A stretch of DNA of 64,000 nucleotides from Methanosarcina baikalica (GCF_031461075.1 NZ_JAVKPK010000007.1:7996-71995); one strand, 5' to 3'. Positions 35,536 through 45,324 are shown, counted from the first letter of the stretch. Numbers and translations are program-made. The notes: generated by a model not told the origin, from the letters alone.

Positions 35536-36905
35536 ATTCTCAGGAAAACATCTTCCTTGAAGTTCCGTGCCTTACTGAGAAGTCACAATCCATTTCAGGA
35601 CTATTTCTCGCAAAAAAATGGTTTAAGAAAGCTGACAAGAGATATTTATCTGAATATTTACAGAAATTCATTGATTATAATAAAGATTCTTTTGATTTTC
35701 TTCAAGTCACTCCTAAAATTGAGGGAAGCGGAAAAGGAGTTTCTTTAAATTTTAAGTCCGATCGTTTTATTGGTGCGATTCCACTAAGATCGCCAGATAC
35801 CGGTAAGCAGATGGGGGATTTTGTAGTTAAGCCCCGGTATACCTCTGCAACTGACCAGTTTTCAGAATATGTTGAAATTGTAAATCTACTGGAAAGTGAA
35901 ATACTTCCTGAATTCAAGCATTCGATTCCTCTTTTGTCGCAGAATAACATGAGACCTCCTCTCTATTTGGAGGCGGTAAAGTTCGTAAACTTATTCGAAA
36001 AAGCGATAAAAACCAAATGGAACAAATTTCAAACAACTAAAAGAATATATAGATACCCAAAATCTCAGGTTGATTGGAAGGAATATGTGGAAAAAGAATT
36101 TGACCCTGCGAAAAGGTTGCTTTTTCCCTGTCATGACAATATTCTGAGCAAATTCCATAGTGAGTTTTTTGAATTAAAATACGTTTATGGCATTGCAAAG
36201 AGAGAAATTACTTCTTTTAAGACTCCTCTAAGTATTAAATATCAATATCGAGATACTTTGACGTATTTGGATAATGCATTATATGAGTTTCCTGAAAAAC
36301 TGACAAATGAGCTTCAGATACATCTTTCAGATCCAGTAATCATTAAAAAATTAAAGACTCAAGGGAATAAAATTCTGAACGGAAACTTCGAAGAAATTAC
36401 TTCATGGAGAATTGATTTTTCCCTTATATTTGAAAAATATGTCCAATTCATATTCAATCAAATTTCGTTGGAAATTGGAGCAAACCAGTTAAACAATTAC
36501 AAAATTAGACGTTCTTCGCATTTTAGCCCACTCTGGAGCCTCAATTATTTAGAACCCGATATAATTTTGATGAAAAATAACTTGGATATCGTAATAGATG
36601 CAAAATACAAATCTCACCTCTTCAATTTAAAAAGCACCAACGGAGAGTTAAAAGAAGAACATCGAAAAGATTTACATCAATTGCTTGCGTATACTGCTTT
36701 TACAAAAAACAAGAATAAAGTTGGAATTTTATGCTATCCTTATAATGAACAATATATTTCAGAATTAAATTACATTTTCCCGTTTTCTAATACTAAAAGC
36801 AAGATCGTTTTGTTGGGTATTCCCTTGAATAAATATAAATTGAATGGTCTGAAAAAATTAATTATTACATATCTTTCTGAGATTGAGCGAGAATGTTCAA
36901 TCTAA
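35532..36905 (+). CDS. mcrC: McrC-like restriction endonuclease subunit
   Basis: 457 residues. The C-terminal nuclease is PD-(D/E)xK: Pro342-Asp343 (LEPDIILM), then Asp356-Ala-Lys358 (IDAKYK), followed by the helix DLHQLLAYTAF typical of McrC. The N-terminal 150 residues carry the DUF2357-like part (RSPDTGKQMGDFVVKPRY). It cleaves DNA carrying modified cytosine when driven by McrB. Both genes are intact, so the system may be active. Confidence 0.85.
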   Translation: MNSQENIFLEVPCLTEKSQSISGLFLAKKWFKKADKRYLSEYLQKFIDYNKDSFDFLQVTPKIEGSGKGVSLNFKSDRFIGAIPLRSPDTGKQMGDFVVKPRYTSATDQFSEYVEIVNLLESEILPEFKHSIPLLSQNNMRPPLYLEAVKFVNLFEKAIKTKWNKFQTTKRIYRYPKSQVDWKEYVEKEFDPAKRLLFPCHDNILSKFHSEFFELKYVYGIAKREITSFKTPLSIKYQYRDTLTYLDNALYEFPEKLTNELQIHLSDPVIIKKLKTQGNKILNGNFEEITSWRIDFSLIFEKYVQFIFNQISLEIGANQLNNYKIRRSSHFSPLWSLNYLEPDIILMKNNLDIVIDAKYKSHLFNLKSTNGELKEEHRKDLHQLLAYTAFTKNKNKVGILCYPYNEQYISELNYIFPFSNTKSKIVLLGIPLNKYKLNGLKKLIITYLSEIERECSI

Positions 36906-37227
36906 AAGGATGTCTTCACTTTTGATTTTTCTCAATTTTTGTTTTAATTATAGTTCTGACCTCGCTTCGCTTGGAACAATAACGGTAAAAGATACTAATC
37001 TGGCTTTCCGTTGTCTTTTTCTCAGATCTTAACCCATCTCCCTAAACTATAATTTCCTTTATTCTCTACAGCCCCGGTTTCCATTTATTCATCAGCCCAC
37101 TACAGCCAAAAAATAAAAATTCTCTTTTAATAACTCTCCCGCCGCCTGAGAAGCTTCTAGCCCCACAAATTATTCAAATTAAAAAAAGGTAAAAAAGGAA
37201 ATAAGATCTGAGAAACAAAAATGCCTC
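36906..37227. other. Noncoding interval with a repeat
   Basis: T-rich sequence follows mcrC. The block at 37111-37170 (ttaataactctcccgccgcc) recurs with changes at 38515-38576. Confidence 0.45.
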
Positions 37228-37692
37228 TCAGTCAACCTCGACAGTGAGTGTAAAGTTCTTCTCTGTGCCGGTTGTATTCATCCAGGACTGTTTGTATATA
37301 CCGTTTACCTGCTGGCTGCCCTGGTCCACGGCTTCAATAATCCATGAACGAGTTCCCGGAACACCAACCTTGCCTTCAGGAGCTTCATCCTGAGTATATC
37401 CGTCGCTGAGAATAGTGAGCCCTTCGCTCACGTTCAGTTGCCAGGAGTAGCCTGTGGACGGATTTTCCCTGAGTTGAAGGGTAAAATTCTCTCCATTTTT
37501 GAGACTTATGCTTGTTCCGTTGTCAGCTTCGGTTACTATCTGCCCTGTTTCCACAGTTTCATTAGCTTGAGTTGTGTTATTTTCAGTTGTGTTGTTTTCA
37601 GTCACAGGTTCTGACTTTTCGGTACAACCGGCTGCAAAGACAACAGCAGCAATGACAAAAAGCATTGTTATTATCTTTAAAATTTTCTTCAT
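37228..37692 (-). CDS. Chagasin-like cysteine protease inhibitor lipoprotein
   Basis: 154 residues. A lipoprotein signal ends at AAGC (MKKILKIITMLFVIAAVVFA, then AGC). An Asn/Thr-rich linker follows. Residues 68-154 are the I42 inhibitor fold: ENPSTGYSW matches loop NPTTGYxW, GVPGTRSW matches GxxGxxxW, and YKQSWMNT corresponds to the third loop. Chagasin-type proteins block papain-like cysteine peptidases; here it would sit outside the membrane. It stands alone. Confidence 0.85.
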   Translation of the reverse strand: MKKILKIITMLFVIAAVVFAAGCTEKSEPVTENNTTENNTTQANETVETGQIVTEADNGTSISLKNGENFTLQLRENPSTGYSWQLNVSEGLTILSDGYTQDEAPEGKVGVPGTRSWIIEAVDQGSQQVNGIYKQSWMNTTGTEKNFTLTVEVD

Positions 37693-39044
37693 AACTATTC
37701 CCTCAAAAATCCTCTTTCTTTAGCTTCAAAGTATCTAATTTATTTACTTCTTTACTGGTATTACCGGTCTTTGAAAATGAATTCACAAAAGAATTGATCC
37801 CCATATTTAGCAGTTTTTCGAGAATCAATATTTCTTGCAAAATTTTGATGAAGGCTGCCAGGTAAAAACTAATCCGGATGGATCAAGATGAAAAGTGAAG
37901 GGATTGTTTTGTACTTCAGGAAACATCCAGACACTCCTGACAATATATGTTGTAGTAACTTTCTTTTGAATTAAATTTTTCGATTTACTTCGAGCTTGTC
38001 TTAAAATTCAAACCATTCATATAATTGAATAATGGAGAATGTCAACTTTAAAATTCATACCGTAAATTTTTCCCAAAATTCAGGCATATTTCTGCCAACT
38101 ATAATTTAGTTTTACCAATTTTAGTAAAAAACCCGCCAAACATGTGAAAACCTCATGTCGGGCTTCGGGCTAATTCTTAAGAGGTTAGATCGGGATGCAG
38201 GGGGAAGACAATGAATTTTCGGTCTGTTGCGGCGTCACTGGCAATAATGGGTTTAGGCGTTTTTTGCCGCAAAATATGCTTTTTAATACTCATAATGTGT
38301 ATTCAGAATATGTTGACGTTAATTTGCGAACTTCATTCAATGAGGGTCTTCTATGTATCTACGAAATGTTTATAACAGGAAATCATTAAATATTCGTTTA
38401 AAGCTTTTCAGGTATGTGTACGTAGTTGTACATTTTTTGTTAAAGTGAATAAAAAGAGCTCTTGAGGGAGTGGGTTATGTTACTTTAGTCAGTGACTTAC
38501 CATAAAGTACAAAAAATAAAAATAATATCTTAATAACTCTCCAGCCGCCTGAAAAGTTCCCACTCCCGCAAATCTCACGTATCTTTAAACTCCCGCCCGC
38601 AGGGAATGATTCAGGATTTATCTGGGAAAATAGTTACAAGAACATGAAGAATCTCAAAGCCACGAAATGAAAACCGATTACAGGCTCAACAGTACCCCAC
38701 ATGCCTTCGCAAGTTATATATACTATCCATTAGAAATAGTGATATTGTATAAAAGTCTCTAATCGGAGAGTGTTTTTTCAGATAAATGCTGCACCAGAAG
38801 ATCAATGTAACTGAACCTTCAGATGCATCCATTGAAGTTTTCAGCTTTTTGTCTCATTTTAAGAGCTTCATAGGAACTAGCTTCCATGCTTTAATGCAGG
38901 GGATTCTATTTAATTTGAGCTGGTTGAAAACTGCCGACGATAAAACCTTATTCAATTAGAAACACAAAAATAAATTAAAAGCAGATAAAAACAAGCTAAA
39001 TACAAAACGCCTTTAGCACCTTTATTTGCGAGGTTAGAAACAAT
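37693..39044. other. Long interval with few or no genes
   Basis: About 1.35 kb. It contains the second copy of a 60-base repeat (38515-38576), a plus-strand 64-codon frame at 38195 with no homology that I can see, and a 57-codon frame at 38786-38959. The sequence ccgcc...gtcgggcttcggg at 38131-38172 includes a small hairpin. Confidence 0.4.
38786..38959 (+). CDS. Possible small ORF or gene remnant
   Basis: 57 codons, MLHQKINVTEPSDASIEVFS then FKSFIGTSFHALMQGILF. Composition looks protein-like, with an amphipathic helical end, but no ribosome site stands at the right distance (GGAGAG is about 17 bases away). It may be a fragment of a larger lost gene. Family not recognised. Confidence 0.3.
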   Translation: MLHQKINVTEPSDASIEVFSFLSHFKSFIGTSFHALMQGILFNLSWLKTADDKTLFN

Positions 39045-39284
39045 ATGTCAGAAGAATCCGATGATCCAGACAGTAGTGATAGTGGCAGTCGTCAGAAAAT
39101 GTTCACAGTAACCGGAATGGTCCTGTGTGCAGTACAGTTTACATTCTTCGTATGTATGATTTTAAAGTTTATCGAGATGGATTTTCTCGAGGGTTTTAAA
39201 TTCATGCTGCTTGCTTACTCTTCAGCGTTCATTTACAATAACCTGGAGAATTCGGGGAAAATTCCCATTGCAGCCGAGAACTGA
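39045..39284 (+). CDS. Small two-helix membrane protein
   Basis: 79 residues. An acidic, Ser-rich cytosolic start (SEESDDPDSSDSGS) is followed by two hydrophobic segments: TVTGMVLCAVQFTFFVCMIL and FLEGFKFMLLAYSSAFIY. The ribosome site is GAGG (gcgaggttagaaacaATG). I do not recognise the family. It stands alone, with a tandem repeat 130 bases downstream. Confidence 0.6.
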   Translation: MSEESDDPDSSDSGSRQKMFTVTGMVLCAVQFTFFVCMILKFIEMDFLEGFKFMLLAYSSAFIYNNLENSGKIPIAAEN

Positions 39285-39418
39285 TGACTGTGTGGTTTTG
39301 CTTTAAAAACCCACACCTTCTATAGTAACTATCTGTTCTGAATTTTTTTCTTTTTTTTTATTTATTTTTATTCGTTCATTTTCCTGTCCTCAATATTCAA
39401 ATTCCATTCCAGTAATGA

Positions 39419-39508
39419 CTTTTTAATAACTTTTTACTGACTTTTTACTGGTTTTTTACTGGTTTTTTACTGGCTTTTTACTAGCTTTTTACTGGCTTTT
39501 TACTGACT
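39419..39508. repeat. 12-bp tandem repeat, about 7 copies
   Basis: Unit ctttttactggt with small changes (third-last bases vary among gg, ga and ag). It lies downstream of the small membrane protein gene. T-runs in each unit could act as a series of archaeal transcription stops; that is inference. Confidence 0.85.
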
Positions 39509-39733
39509 TCGTACACTGAACTAATTTTTTATGACCTTTTACCGACTCCAGTAGGTAAAACGTTATTAATTTGTGAAAACATAGACTGCAAATATATTCT
39601 TACGGATTCGAAAAAAGAATAAACGGATTTCTTCGAATCCGAGAAGATATAAACAATTCATAAATAGAAAAAGAGATATAGGATAATTTTTTAGTACCAG
39701 CAATAACTCTTATGAAACTCTTATGGGATAAAC

Positions 39734-40024
39734 ATGGATTTTACCTTGGAGATTGATACCAATTACTCGCTTGAGGAAGTAACCGAGGTTATTCGCGCGG
39801 CTCTGGAACATGAGAAACATCTTGCGAAATACAAGGTATACCGCTATTCCATGATCTGCGATGAATTTGAAGACCAGTACGACCTTATATCTACCGAATT
39901 CATGCAAAAATTCGACGCCGGCGAACTTATGGGTGATGACAAATATTTTGACTGGTATGCTGCAAAGAGAGGGCTTGACCACTGGAAGAAGAAGCTGGTT
40001 CTTCTTGAAGGTGTAAAGATCTGA
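39734..40024 (+). CDS. Hypothetical acidic helical protein
   Basis: 96 residues, ATG 39734. Pattern: a beta strand (DFTLEIDTNY), then helix EEVTEVIRAALEHEKHL, then an aromatic, acidic middle (YSMICDEFEDQYDL) and a Trp-containing helix DWYAAKRGLDHWKKKLVLLE. It appears to be a real gene with ordinary codon use. No family is recognised and no partner is adjacent. Confidence 0.6.
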   Translation: MDFTLEIDTNYSLEEVTEVIRAALEHEKHLAKYKVYRYSMICDEFEDQYDLISTEFMQKFDAGELMGDDKYFDWYAAKRGLDHWKKKLVLLEGVKI

Positions 40025-40231
40025 CTGCTCGAAATCCTTCTGCCCACGTATTCAAACTTAATATTTAAAATTATACTGTTATAATGTTGTTTTAAGGTTT
40101 ATTTAGCATCCATAACCCCACATGATTTATTTTTTATTGGAAGTATTTCCATTCAAGTGTGTAAAATTAGTGGAAATGTATAAATAACTGCCGCGCCATC
40201 TTCTCATCAGTAGCTTTTTTCTGGTGGTAGG

Positions 40232-41023
40232 ATGGGGACAAAAATCGGGTTAACAGAACTGGTCTTTCGGTCTGAGAAACGAAGGAACCTTCTCCTCTTT
40301 CTGAAAGACAGGCCCAGATATATAGATGAAATCCAGGATCACCTTTGCGTAGATCCCGTTTCCATCCTCCCACAGCTTAAAAAACTGAAAGACCGAAAAC
40401 TGGTCATACAGACGGACCATGCTTATGAACTTTCCATTATGGGGAAGGCAATTGTAGATAAAATGCCCCCTCTTCTGGACACCCTGGAAGTTCTCGAAGA
40501 TAATTTCGATTACTGGTCACGACGAAATCTGGAAGGAATCCCTAAGGTTTTGCGAAGGCGAATCGGGGAGTTAAAAAACTGCAAACTTATCCGTCCTGAC
40601 CTCAGCCATATGTTTGAACTCAATCCCGAATTTGTGGAAAATTTTCTCCGCTCAAGGCAGGTTCTCGGTTTCAGTTCCTATTTTCATCCCTCATTAATCT
40701 CTCTCTACCTCGAACTGGCAAAAAAAGAGGCCGAAATTTCTTTAATGCTTACCGGGGCCGTGCTCCAGAGGTTTAAAACAGATTATAGAGATGATTTACA
40801 AACTTTGATTGAGTTTAAACATGTTAACCTATCTCTTTTCCCGAAAGATCCGAAACTTGCAGGTTTTACAGTTACAGACAGGTTCTTCCTGCTCACCATT
40901 CTTCCCGAAATAAAGTTTTTTGAAAACGAAAGCCTGTTCAGTTTCGATCCTGAAGCCCTCAAGTGGGGTACAGACCTTTTTTTACACCTGCAAAAGGAAG
41001 CAGTTCGGGTAAAAGTCATTTGA
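40232..41023 (+). CDS. FilR1/Msr-type methanogen transcriptional regulator
   Basis: 263 residues. Residues 1-80 form a winged helix (RRNLLLFLKDRPRYIDEIQD, then VSILPQLKKLKDRKLV). The middle and C-terminal part match the FilR1 middle domain seen in archaeal regulators, including RRIGELKNCKLIR and LSLFPKDPKLAGFTVTDRFF. In Methanosarcina, members called Msr control methyltransferase genes used for methanol and methylamines. No such target gene is adjacent here, so its regulon is unknown. GTAGG precedes the ATG. Confidence 0.85.
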   Translation: MGTKIGLTELVFRSEKRRNLLLFLKDRPRYIDEIQDHLCVDPVSILPQLKKLKDRKLVIQTDHAYELSIMGKAIVDKMPPLLDTLEVLEDNFDYWSRRNLEGIPKVLRRRIGELKNCKLIRPDLSHMFELNPEFVENFLRSRQVLGFSSYFHPSLISLYLELAKKEAEISLMLTGAVLQRFKTDYRDDLQTLIEFKHVNLSLFPKDPKLAGFTVTDRFFLLTILPEIKFFENESLFSFDPEALKWGTDLFLHLQKEAVRVKVI

Positions 41024-41080
41024 ATTTTTTGCTTGCAAAAATCCTGAATAGGAACTTATTATAAAAGGAAGGTCTGTAAA

Positions 41081-41185
41081 ATGTTAGGAATCAACGAAAT
41101 AATAATGATTGCGCTCCGGATAATAATACCTTTTATATTTGTGGTAATTATTGTGAAAATAATTTGTAAATTAAAATGGAATTGA
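41081..41185 (+). CDS. Candidate 34-residue single-pass membrane peptide
   Basis: ATG 41081 follows a strong ribosome site, AAGGAAGGT, at good spacing. Product: MLGINEIIMIALRIIIPFIF then VVIIVKIICKLKWN, a single hydrophobic helix ending in lysines. It is 57 bases after the FilR1 regulator on the same strand and may be cotranscribed. Too short for a family assignment; tiny hydrophobic frames in A+T-rich DNA can be chance, but the ribosome site argues for translation. Confidence 0.4.
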   Translation: MLGINEIIMIALRIIIPFIFVVIIVKIICKLKWN

Positions 41186-41414
41186 CAATCTAAATAAAAT
41201 ATTCTGTAAAATATATTTATTGTTGTACCTGTTAGATTCCTTAGAAAGAATATTGCAGGAAAGACGGCATTGTTCGTCTCCCTAAAGCCACATACTATTC
41301 TCAAAGCCCGTATACCATATTATATTTTGATTGACCTTAAAAACAGTTATAAGAAGAATTGTACTCCCGGGAGGAATTGCCTCTCCTGGAAGATTTTTTT
41401 GTATTTTGAGCCGT

Positions 41415-42089
41415 TTAGACTTTACCGAACAATTTCGTTAGAATTTTCCGCTTTGCACTTCCTGTCATCTGTTCAAGAATAATGTGCGTAGGCGTATTTT
41501 TTCCTGCAGGGGAAACATCCCCTTCCCTGATCGCCCTGAGCACGGCTTCCAGAGTGTTTTCAGAGGCGTCAATTTCGGTATATGCCTGCCCCACCATTTC
41601 GGGAATATGGGAATCGCTTCCTGCAACGCCCGGGATTTCGAGCCTCTTTGCTTCGATTGCGGCTTTCCGGTTGGCTCCGTTAAAAAGGCAGCGAGAATTG
41701 AATACCTCAACTGCATCAATATCAAGCCCTTCAAAACTTCCTATCCCATGAGAACTGCGCTTGAAAGGATGAGGTATGATAACCGTACCTCCAAGTTTCC
41801 TGGCCCTTCGGATCGTTTCCTCCGGACTCAATAAAGGCTCAATATCTTTCCGGACTCCGAGAACTAGGATGTGCCCTTTCGAAGAGGTAACCTCCACTCC
41901 CGGAATGACTGAAATTTCAAGGCCAAGTTCAAGGGCTCTTATTTCACAGGCAAGCCCGCCTTCTATGGTATCATGGTCACAAATAGCAAGTCCCTCAAGC
42001 CCCCTTTTACGGGCAGCTTCAAGTATGTCATCATGGCTTGATTTGCTGTCTTTTGAATGATCGGAATGTACGTGAAGATCGAATTTCAT
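41415..42089 (-). CDS. PHP-domain phosphoesterase
   Basis: 224 residues. Metal ligands are seen as DLHVHSDHSKDS at the N-terminus, ICDHDTIEG near 37-45, a central IPGVEVTS, IIPHPFKRS and GVAGSDSHIPEM near the C-terminus, all diagnostic of the PHP fold. Small archaeal proteins of this kind hydrolyse phosphoesters, for instance nucleoside 3',5'-bisphosphates; the substrate here is not known. It is monocistronic. Confidence 0.88.
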   Translation of the reverse strand: MKFDLHVHSDHSKDSKSSHDDILEAARKRGLEGLAICDHDTIEGGLACEIRALELGLEISVIPGVEVTSSKGHILVLGVRKDIEPLLSPEETIRRARKLGGTVIIPHPFKRSSHGIGSFEGLDIDAVEVFNSRCLFNGANRKAAIEAKRLEIPGVAGSDSHIPEMVGQAYTEIDASENTLEAVLRAIREGDVSPAGKNTPTHIILEQMTGSAKRKILTKLFGKV

Positions 42090-42207
42090 GTTAATACGAA
42101 AATGAGAACTGGATTTATATAAATTTTGAAACGGAAAAGGAAAAAAGAAAGGTAACTATACCCTGAATAGTTACCATTTGTTAATATTTCAATTTAAAGA
42201 CCTAAAG

Positions 42208-43005
42208 TTAATCGCTGATTACTGGCACAGCAATTTTGCGTTTAATCTCACCATCTATGCGGACAATCTTGATTGGTACTCCATAGGCTTCCTGAAGATT
42301 CTCCTCAGTAACCACAACTTCAGCTGGGCCCATTGCCAGAAACCTCCGATCTTTCATGATACCCACCTTGCTTGACGACAGGAAAGTATGGTCAGGGAAA
42401 TGCGAGGTCATCACCAGTGCCAATCCCTTTTGAGATAGTTTTCTTATCATTTTTATTGTGTAAATTTGGTTGCCTACATCCAGATGAGAAGTCGGCTCGT
42501 CAAGCAGGAGAATCTCAGGCTCCTGGGCAAGCACACGAGCCATAAGCACAAGTTGCATCTGTCCACCACTGAGTTCTGTGTATGGCTTGTCCCAGATGTG
42601 CTCAATGTTCACTGTCCTGAGGGCCTCAAGCGCAATTTCTCGATCTCTGTGTGAAGGAGAAGCAAACGTATTCAGGTGAGGGTTCCGCCCCATCATGACC
42701 ACCTGCAATACAGAATATGGAAAAGTCGGAGTATGGATCTGAGGAATGAAACCTATTTTCTTCGCCAGCTTTTTTGGCGCATACGACGAAATGTCCTTTC
42801 CATCTATATAGATATTTCCTTCATTCAGCGGATAAAGATTGCAGAGGCAGCGAAGCAGAGTAGATTTGCCGGTGCCGTTGGGTCCGAGAATACAAAACAC
42901 ATCCCCCGAGTCTACCGAGAATGAGATATCCTCGAAGATATTCCTTTTTCCATCATAGGAAAAGGTAGCATTTTGTACTTCAAGTCTTGCACACATCATG
43001 ACCAC
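42208..43005 (-). CDS. FecE/BtuD-type ABC importer ATPase
   Basis: 265 residues. Walker A GPNGTGKST, Q loop IPQIHTPTFPYS, signature LSGGQMQLVLMARVL, Walker B ILLLDEPTSHLD and the H loop TSHFPDH are complete. It is the last gene of a four-gene operon (binding protein, radical SAM, permease, ATPase) and overlaps the permease stop by 10 bases. Importers of this class bring in iron chelates, haem or cobamides. Confidence 0.92.
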   Translation of the reverse strand: MVMMCARLEVQNATFSYDGKRNIFEDISFSVDSGDVFCILGPNGTGKSTLLRCLCNLYPLNEGNIYIDGKDISSYAPKKLAKKIGFIPQIHTPTFPYSVLQVVMMGRNPHLNTFASPSHRDREIALEALRTVNIEHIWDKPYTELSGGQMQLVLMARVLAQEPEILLLDEPTSHLDVGNQIYTIKMIRKLSQKGLALVMTSHFPDHTFLSSSKVGIMKDRRFLAMGPAEVVVTEENLQEAYGVPIKIVRIDGEIKRKIAVPVISD

Positions 43006-44153
43006 GCCTTTTTAGTGATATATAATAAATATAAAAAGATCGGAGCACCTAGAATCGAAGTGACTATACTGATAGGTATTTCTACGGACATCAGCGTCCT
43101 GCACACCGTATCGACTGCCAGCAGATAGGAACCTCCTAACAGTATGGATGCTATTATCATGTCTTTATGATCAGGACCGACTAACATCCTAGAAATATGA
43201 GGTATTATCAGTCCCACCCAGCCGATTACTCCTCCAATGCATACGGCTGCAGCGGTCAGTAGAGTAGAACAGACAATAAATACCAGACGAAAACGCTTGG
43301 TATCCATCCCCAACGATCTAGCCTCTTCATCACCCATCGAAATAATGTTAAGATGCCATCGCAGCAGGACAATTACCAGCATGGCAATTAGAATAACTGG
43401 TATGACCTGAATAAAATTAGCTGTGGAAGCCTTGGCGAAGGAACCCATAAGCCAGAAGACGATATCAGGAAGCTTGCTATAAGGATCGGCCACAAATTTC
43501 AGCAGCGAAATAATTGCAGAGAATAAGCCGCCGACAATAATTCCTGCCAGCACGAACACCAATGTAGGATTGCTGCGATAGACACGACTTATCGCAAAGG
43601 TCATACCCACTGCAAGCAGCCCGAAAGCGAAAGCTGACAATTGTATTACATCGGTTCCCTGATCCATCAGTATCGCCAGAGCCGCACCTACCCCTGCACC
43701 GGCAGATACGCCCAGAATGGACTCCGAAACCAGCGGATTGCGGAAGACACCTTGATATGTGGCACCTGAAACTGCAAGACCTGACCCTGCCAGGATGACT
43801 GCAATTGCCCTAGGTAATCTCACGTCCCAGACAACCGTATCCATGACTGTGGACCAGGTATGCGGTATCGACCAGAAAAAAGCTATCTTTACACCGGTAA
43901 TGATTGCTATCTTATCTCCGATCCATTCCAGGATACCGGCAACTACGATGACCACAACAGTAACAGGATCAATGGGGTATCTGCCCATGAAGAGGGCTGT
44001 GATAAGAACACCGATCAGCAGCAGGAACAAAATAAAGTTTATCGATGCTTTACCCGGATATAACCTGTATTTGGCCTTGCTACTAAGAGTAACATCATTG
44101 GAGTTATGCGCATTTTCCTGTCCGACTATTTCTACTCGTTTCATGATTAACAT
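42996..44153 (-). CDS. FecCD/BtuC-type ABC importer permease
   Basis: 385 residues with about ten membrane helices after a polar N-terminal 35 residues. The FecCD features RLPRAIAVILAGSGLAVSGA and GVFRNPLVSESILGVSAGAG are clear, with the coupling segment EEARSLGMD. A 124-base spacer separates it from the radical SAM gene upstream. The transported chelate cannot be told from the sequence. Confidence 0.93.
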   Translation of the reverse strand: MLIMKRVEIVGQENAHNSNDVTLSSKAKYRLYPGKASINFILFLLLIGVLITALFMGRYPIDPVTVVVIVVAGILEWIGDKIAIITGVKIAFFWSIPHTWSTVMDTVVWDVRLPRAIAVILAGSGLAVSGATYQGVFRNPLVSESILGVSAGAGVGAALAILMDQGTDVIQLSAFAFGLLAVGMTFAISRVYRSNPTLVFVLAGIIVGGLFSAIISLLKFVADPYSKLPDIVFWLMGSFAKASTANFIQVIPVILIAMLVIVLLRWHLNIISMGDEEARSLGMDTKRFRLVFIVCSTLLTAAAVCIGGVIGWVGLIIPHISRMLVGPDHKDMIIASILLGGSYLLAVDTVCRTLMSVEIPISIVTSILGAPIFLYLLYITKKAWS

Positions 44154-44277
44154 ACCCTGAGAATAGAAATCTTCGGTTCAGTGGTTGCTTCAATACAGGC
44201 AATCCGTATCATCCCTACATACTTCCCTATTTGTTCTCAACAGGCCCTAAAGTTCATGCATTAGCTACAGACATAAC

Positions 44278-45324
44278 TCAAAAAATGACTCTTTCAACAC
44301 CTGATTCTTTGAGAAGCTTCGAAGCAGTAACGATAGTATTACGATACTCCATACGACCGCGATATTCCAATGCTGAGTGCAGGTACCAGTTGTTCCTATA
44401 ACACGGAGCACGATTGATATGCACACCGCCAATACGGTTACCTCCACCAGCCATCACCCACATGGGAATATCATCATAGCTCCATCCAGCCGCTGGTCCG
44501 ATGTCGATATCTCTCAGAACCAGACGCATGATTGCAATAATACGGGAGCCTTCCATTGTCGAGCAACGCGGGTGTTCCTCCATAGGTGTTCCTCTGACCG
44601 GGAAGAAGCGACTCACATACACGCTTTTCAGGTTCCTGAACTGGCGGACAAAGAACATGAAATCCACATAATCTTTGTAACGTTCAGGCCCTGTCGTCAA
44701 CCCGGCAAGCATCCCGGTACCGAACTCCAGCCCTGCATCGTTAATCGTCTCCGCCAGTTTCACCTTGGCATCGAAGCTGTCTCCTGCCTTGACCTTTTGG
44801 AATAGGTCACGATTCGCAGTCTCAAAGGATGCTCCGATACGTTTCACACCAAGCCGTTTCAGTTCCAAGAGGCTTTCCTCTGACATGGCAGCACCGACAT
44901 TAACCGTTATGTCAGCTGATGTAAGGGGAGCGATTGTGCGGACTATCTCAACAATGTCCCTGCCATCGGACCGGCGGTCTGTGCCACCGCTAAGATGGAA
45001 TTCTCTCAGTCCCTGCTCTTCAATGTATTTCACACCAATCTTTATTTCATCAATGGTCAGGGGCTGGGTAGTATCCTTGGTCCAGTACGGGCAATATGAA
45101 CATAGTGGCTGCAGTTTGCAGGGAAGAACCGAGGCAATTCCCCCACTCCATCGAAAAGTGTTACCTATCTCTTTATTTTTTACTGCTGAGGCTGTCCGGA
45201 ACATATCCTGTGCTTTTGCAAAATTCTCGGTTTCTTTAAAAAGAAAGAGAGCCTCATCGTAATCGATGGGCTCATTTATGCCTTTCTGAAGTATTTCTTC
45301 ATAAGACATTACCTGATTCGTCAT
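44278..45324 (-). CDS. HcgA/HmdB-like radical SAM enzyme with a CX5CX2C cluster motif
   Basis: 348 residues in the BioB/HydE-like group. The cluster motif is CKLQPLCSYC, that is C-x5-C-x2-C, not the standard C-x3-C-x2-C; this spacing is known from HcgA (HmdB), the radical SAM protein of iron-guanylylpyridinol cofactor synthesis. Further family features are REFHLSGGTDRRSDG, VNVGAAMSEESL, GTGMLAGLTTGPERYKDY and the C-terminal AGGGNRIGGVH. Methanosarcina lacks the Hmd hydrogenase, so the product must differ. Its ATG overlaps the stop of the binding-protein gene (ATGA) and importer genes follow, so its job is tied to the imported metal chelate. Confidence 0.82.
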   Translation of the reverse strand: MTNQVMSYEEILQKGINEPIDYDEALFLFKETENFAKAQDMFRTASAVKNKEIGNTFRWSGGIASVLPCKLQPLCSYCPYWTKDTTQPLTIDEIKIGVKYIEEQGLREFHLSGGTDRRSDGRDIVEIVRTIAPLTSADITVNVGAAMSEESLLELKRLGVKRIGASFETANRDLFQKVKAGDSFDAKVKLAETINDAGLEFGTGMLAGLTTGPERYKDYVDFMFFVRQFRNLKSVYVSRFFPVRGTPMEEHPRCSTMEGSRIIAIMRLVLRDIDIGPAAGWSYDDIPMWVMAGGGNRIGGVHINRAPCYRNNWYLHSALEYRGRMEYRNTIVTASKLLKESGVERVIF

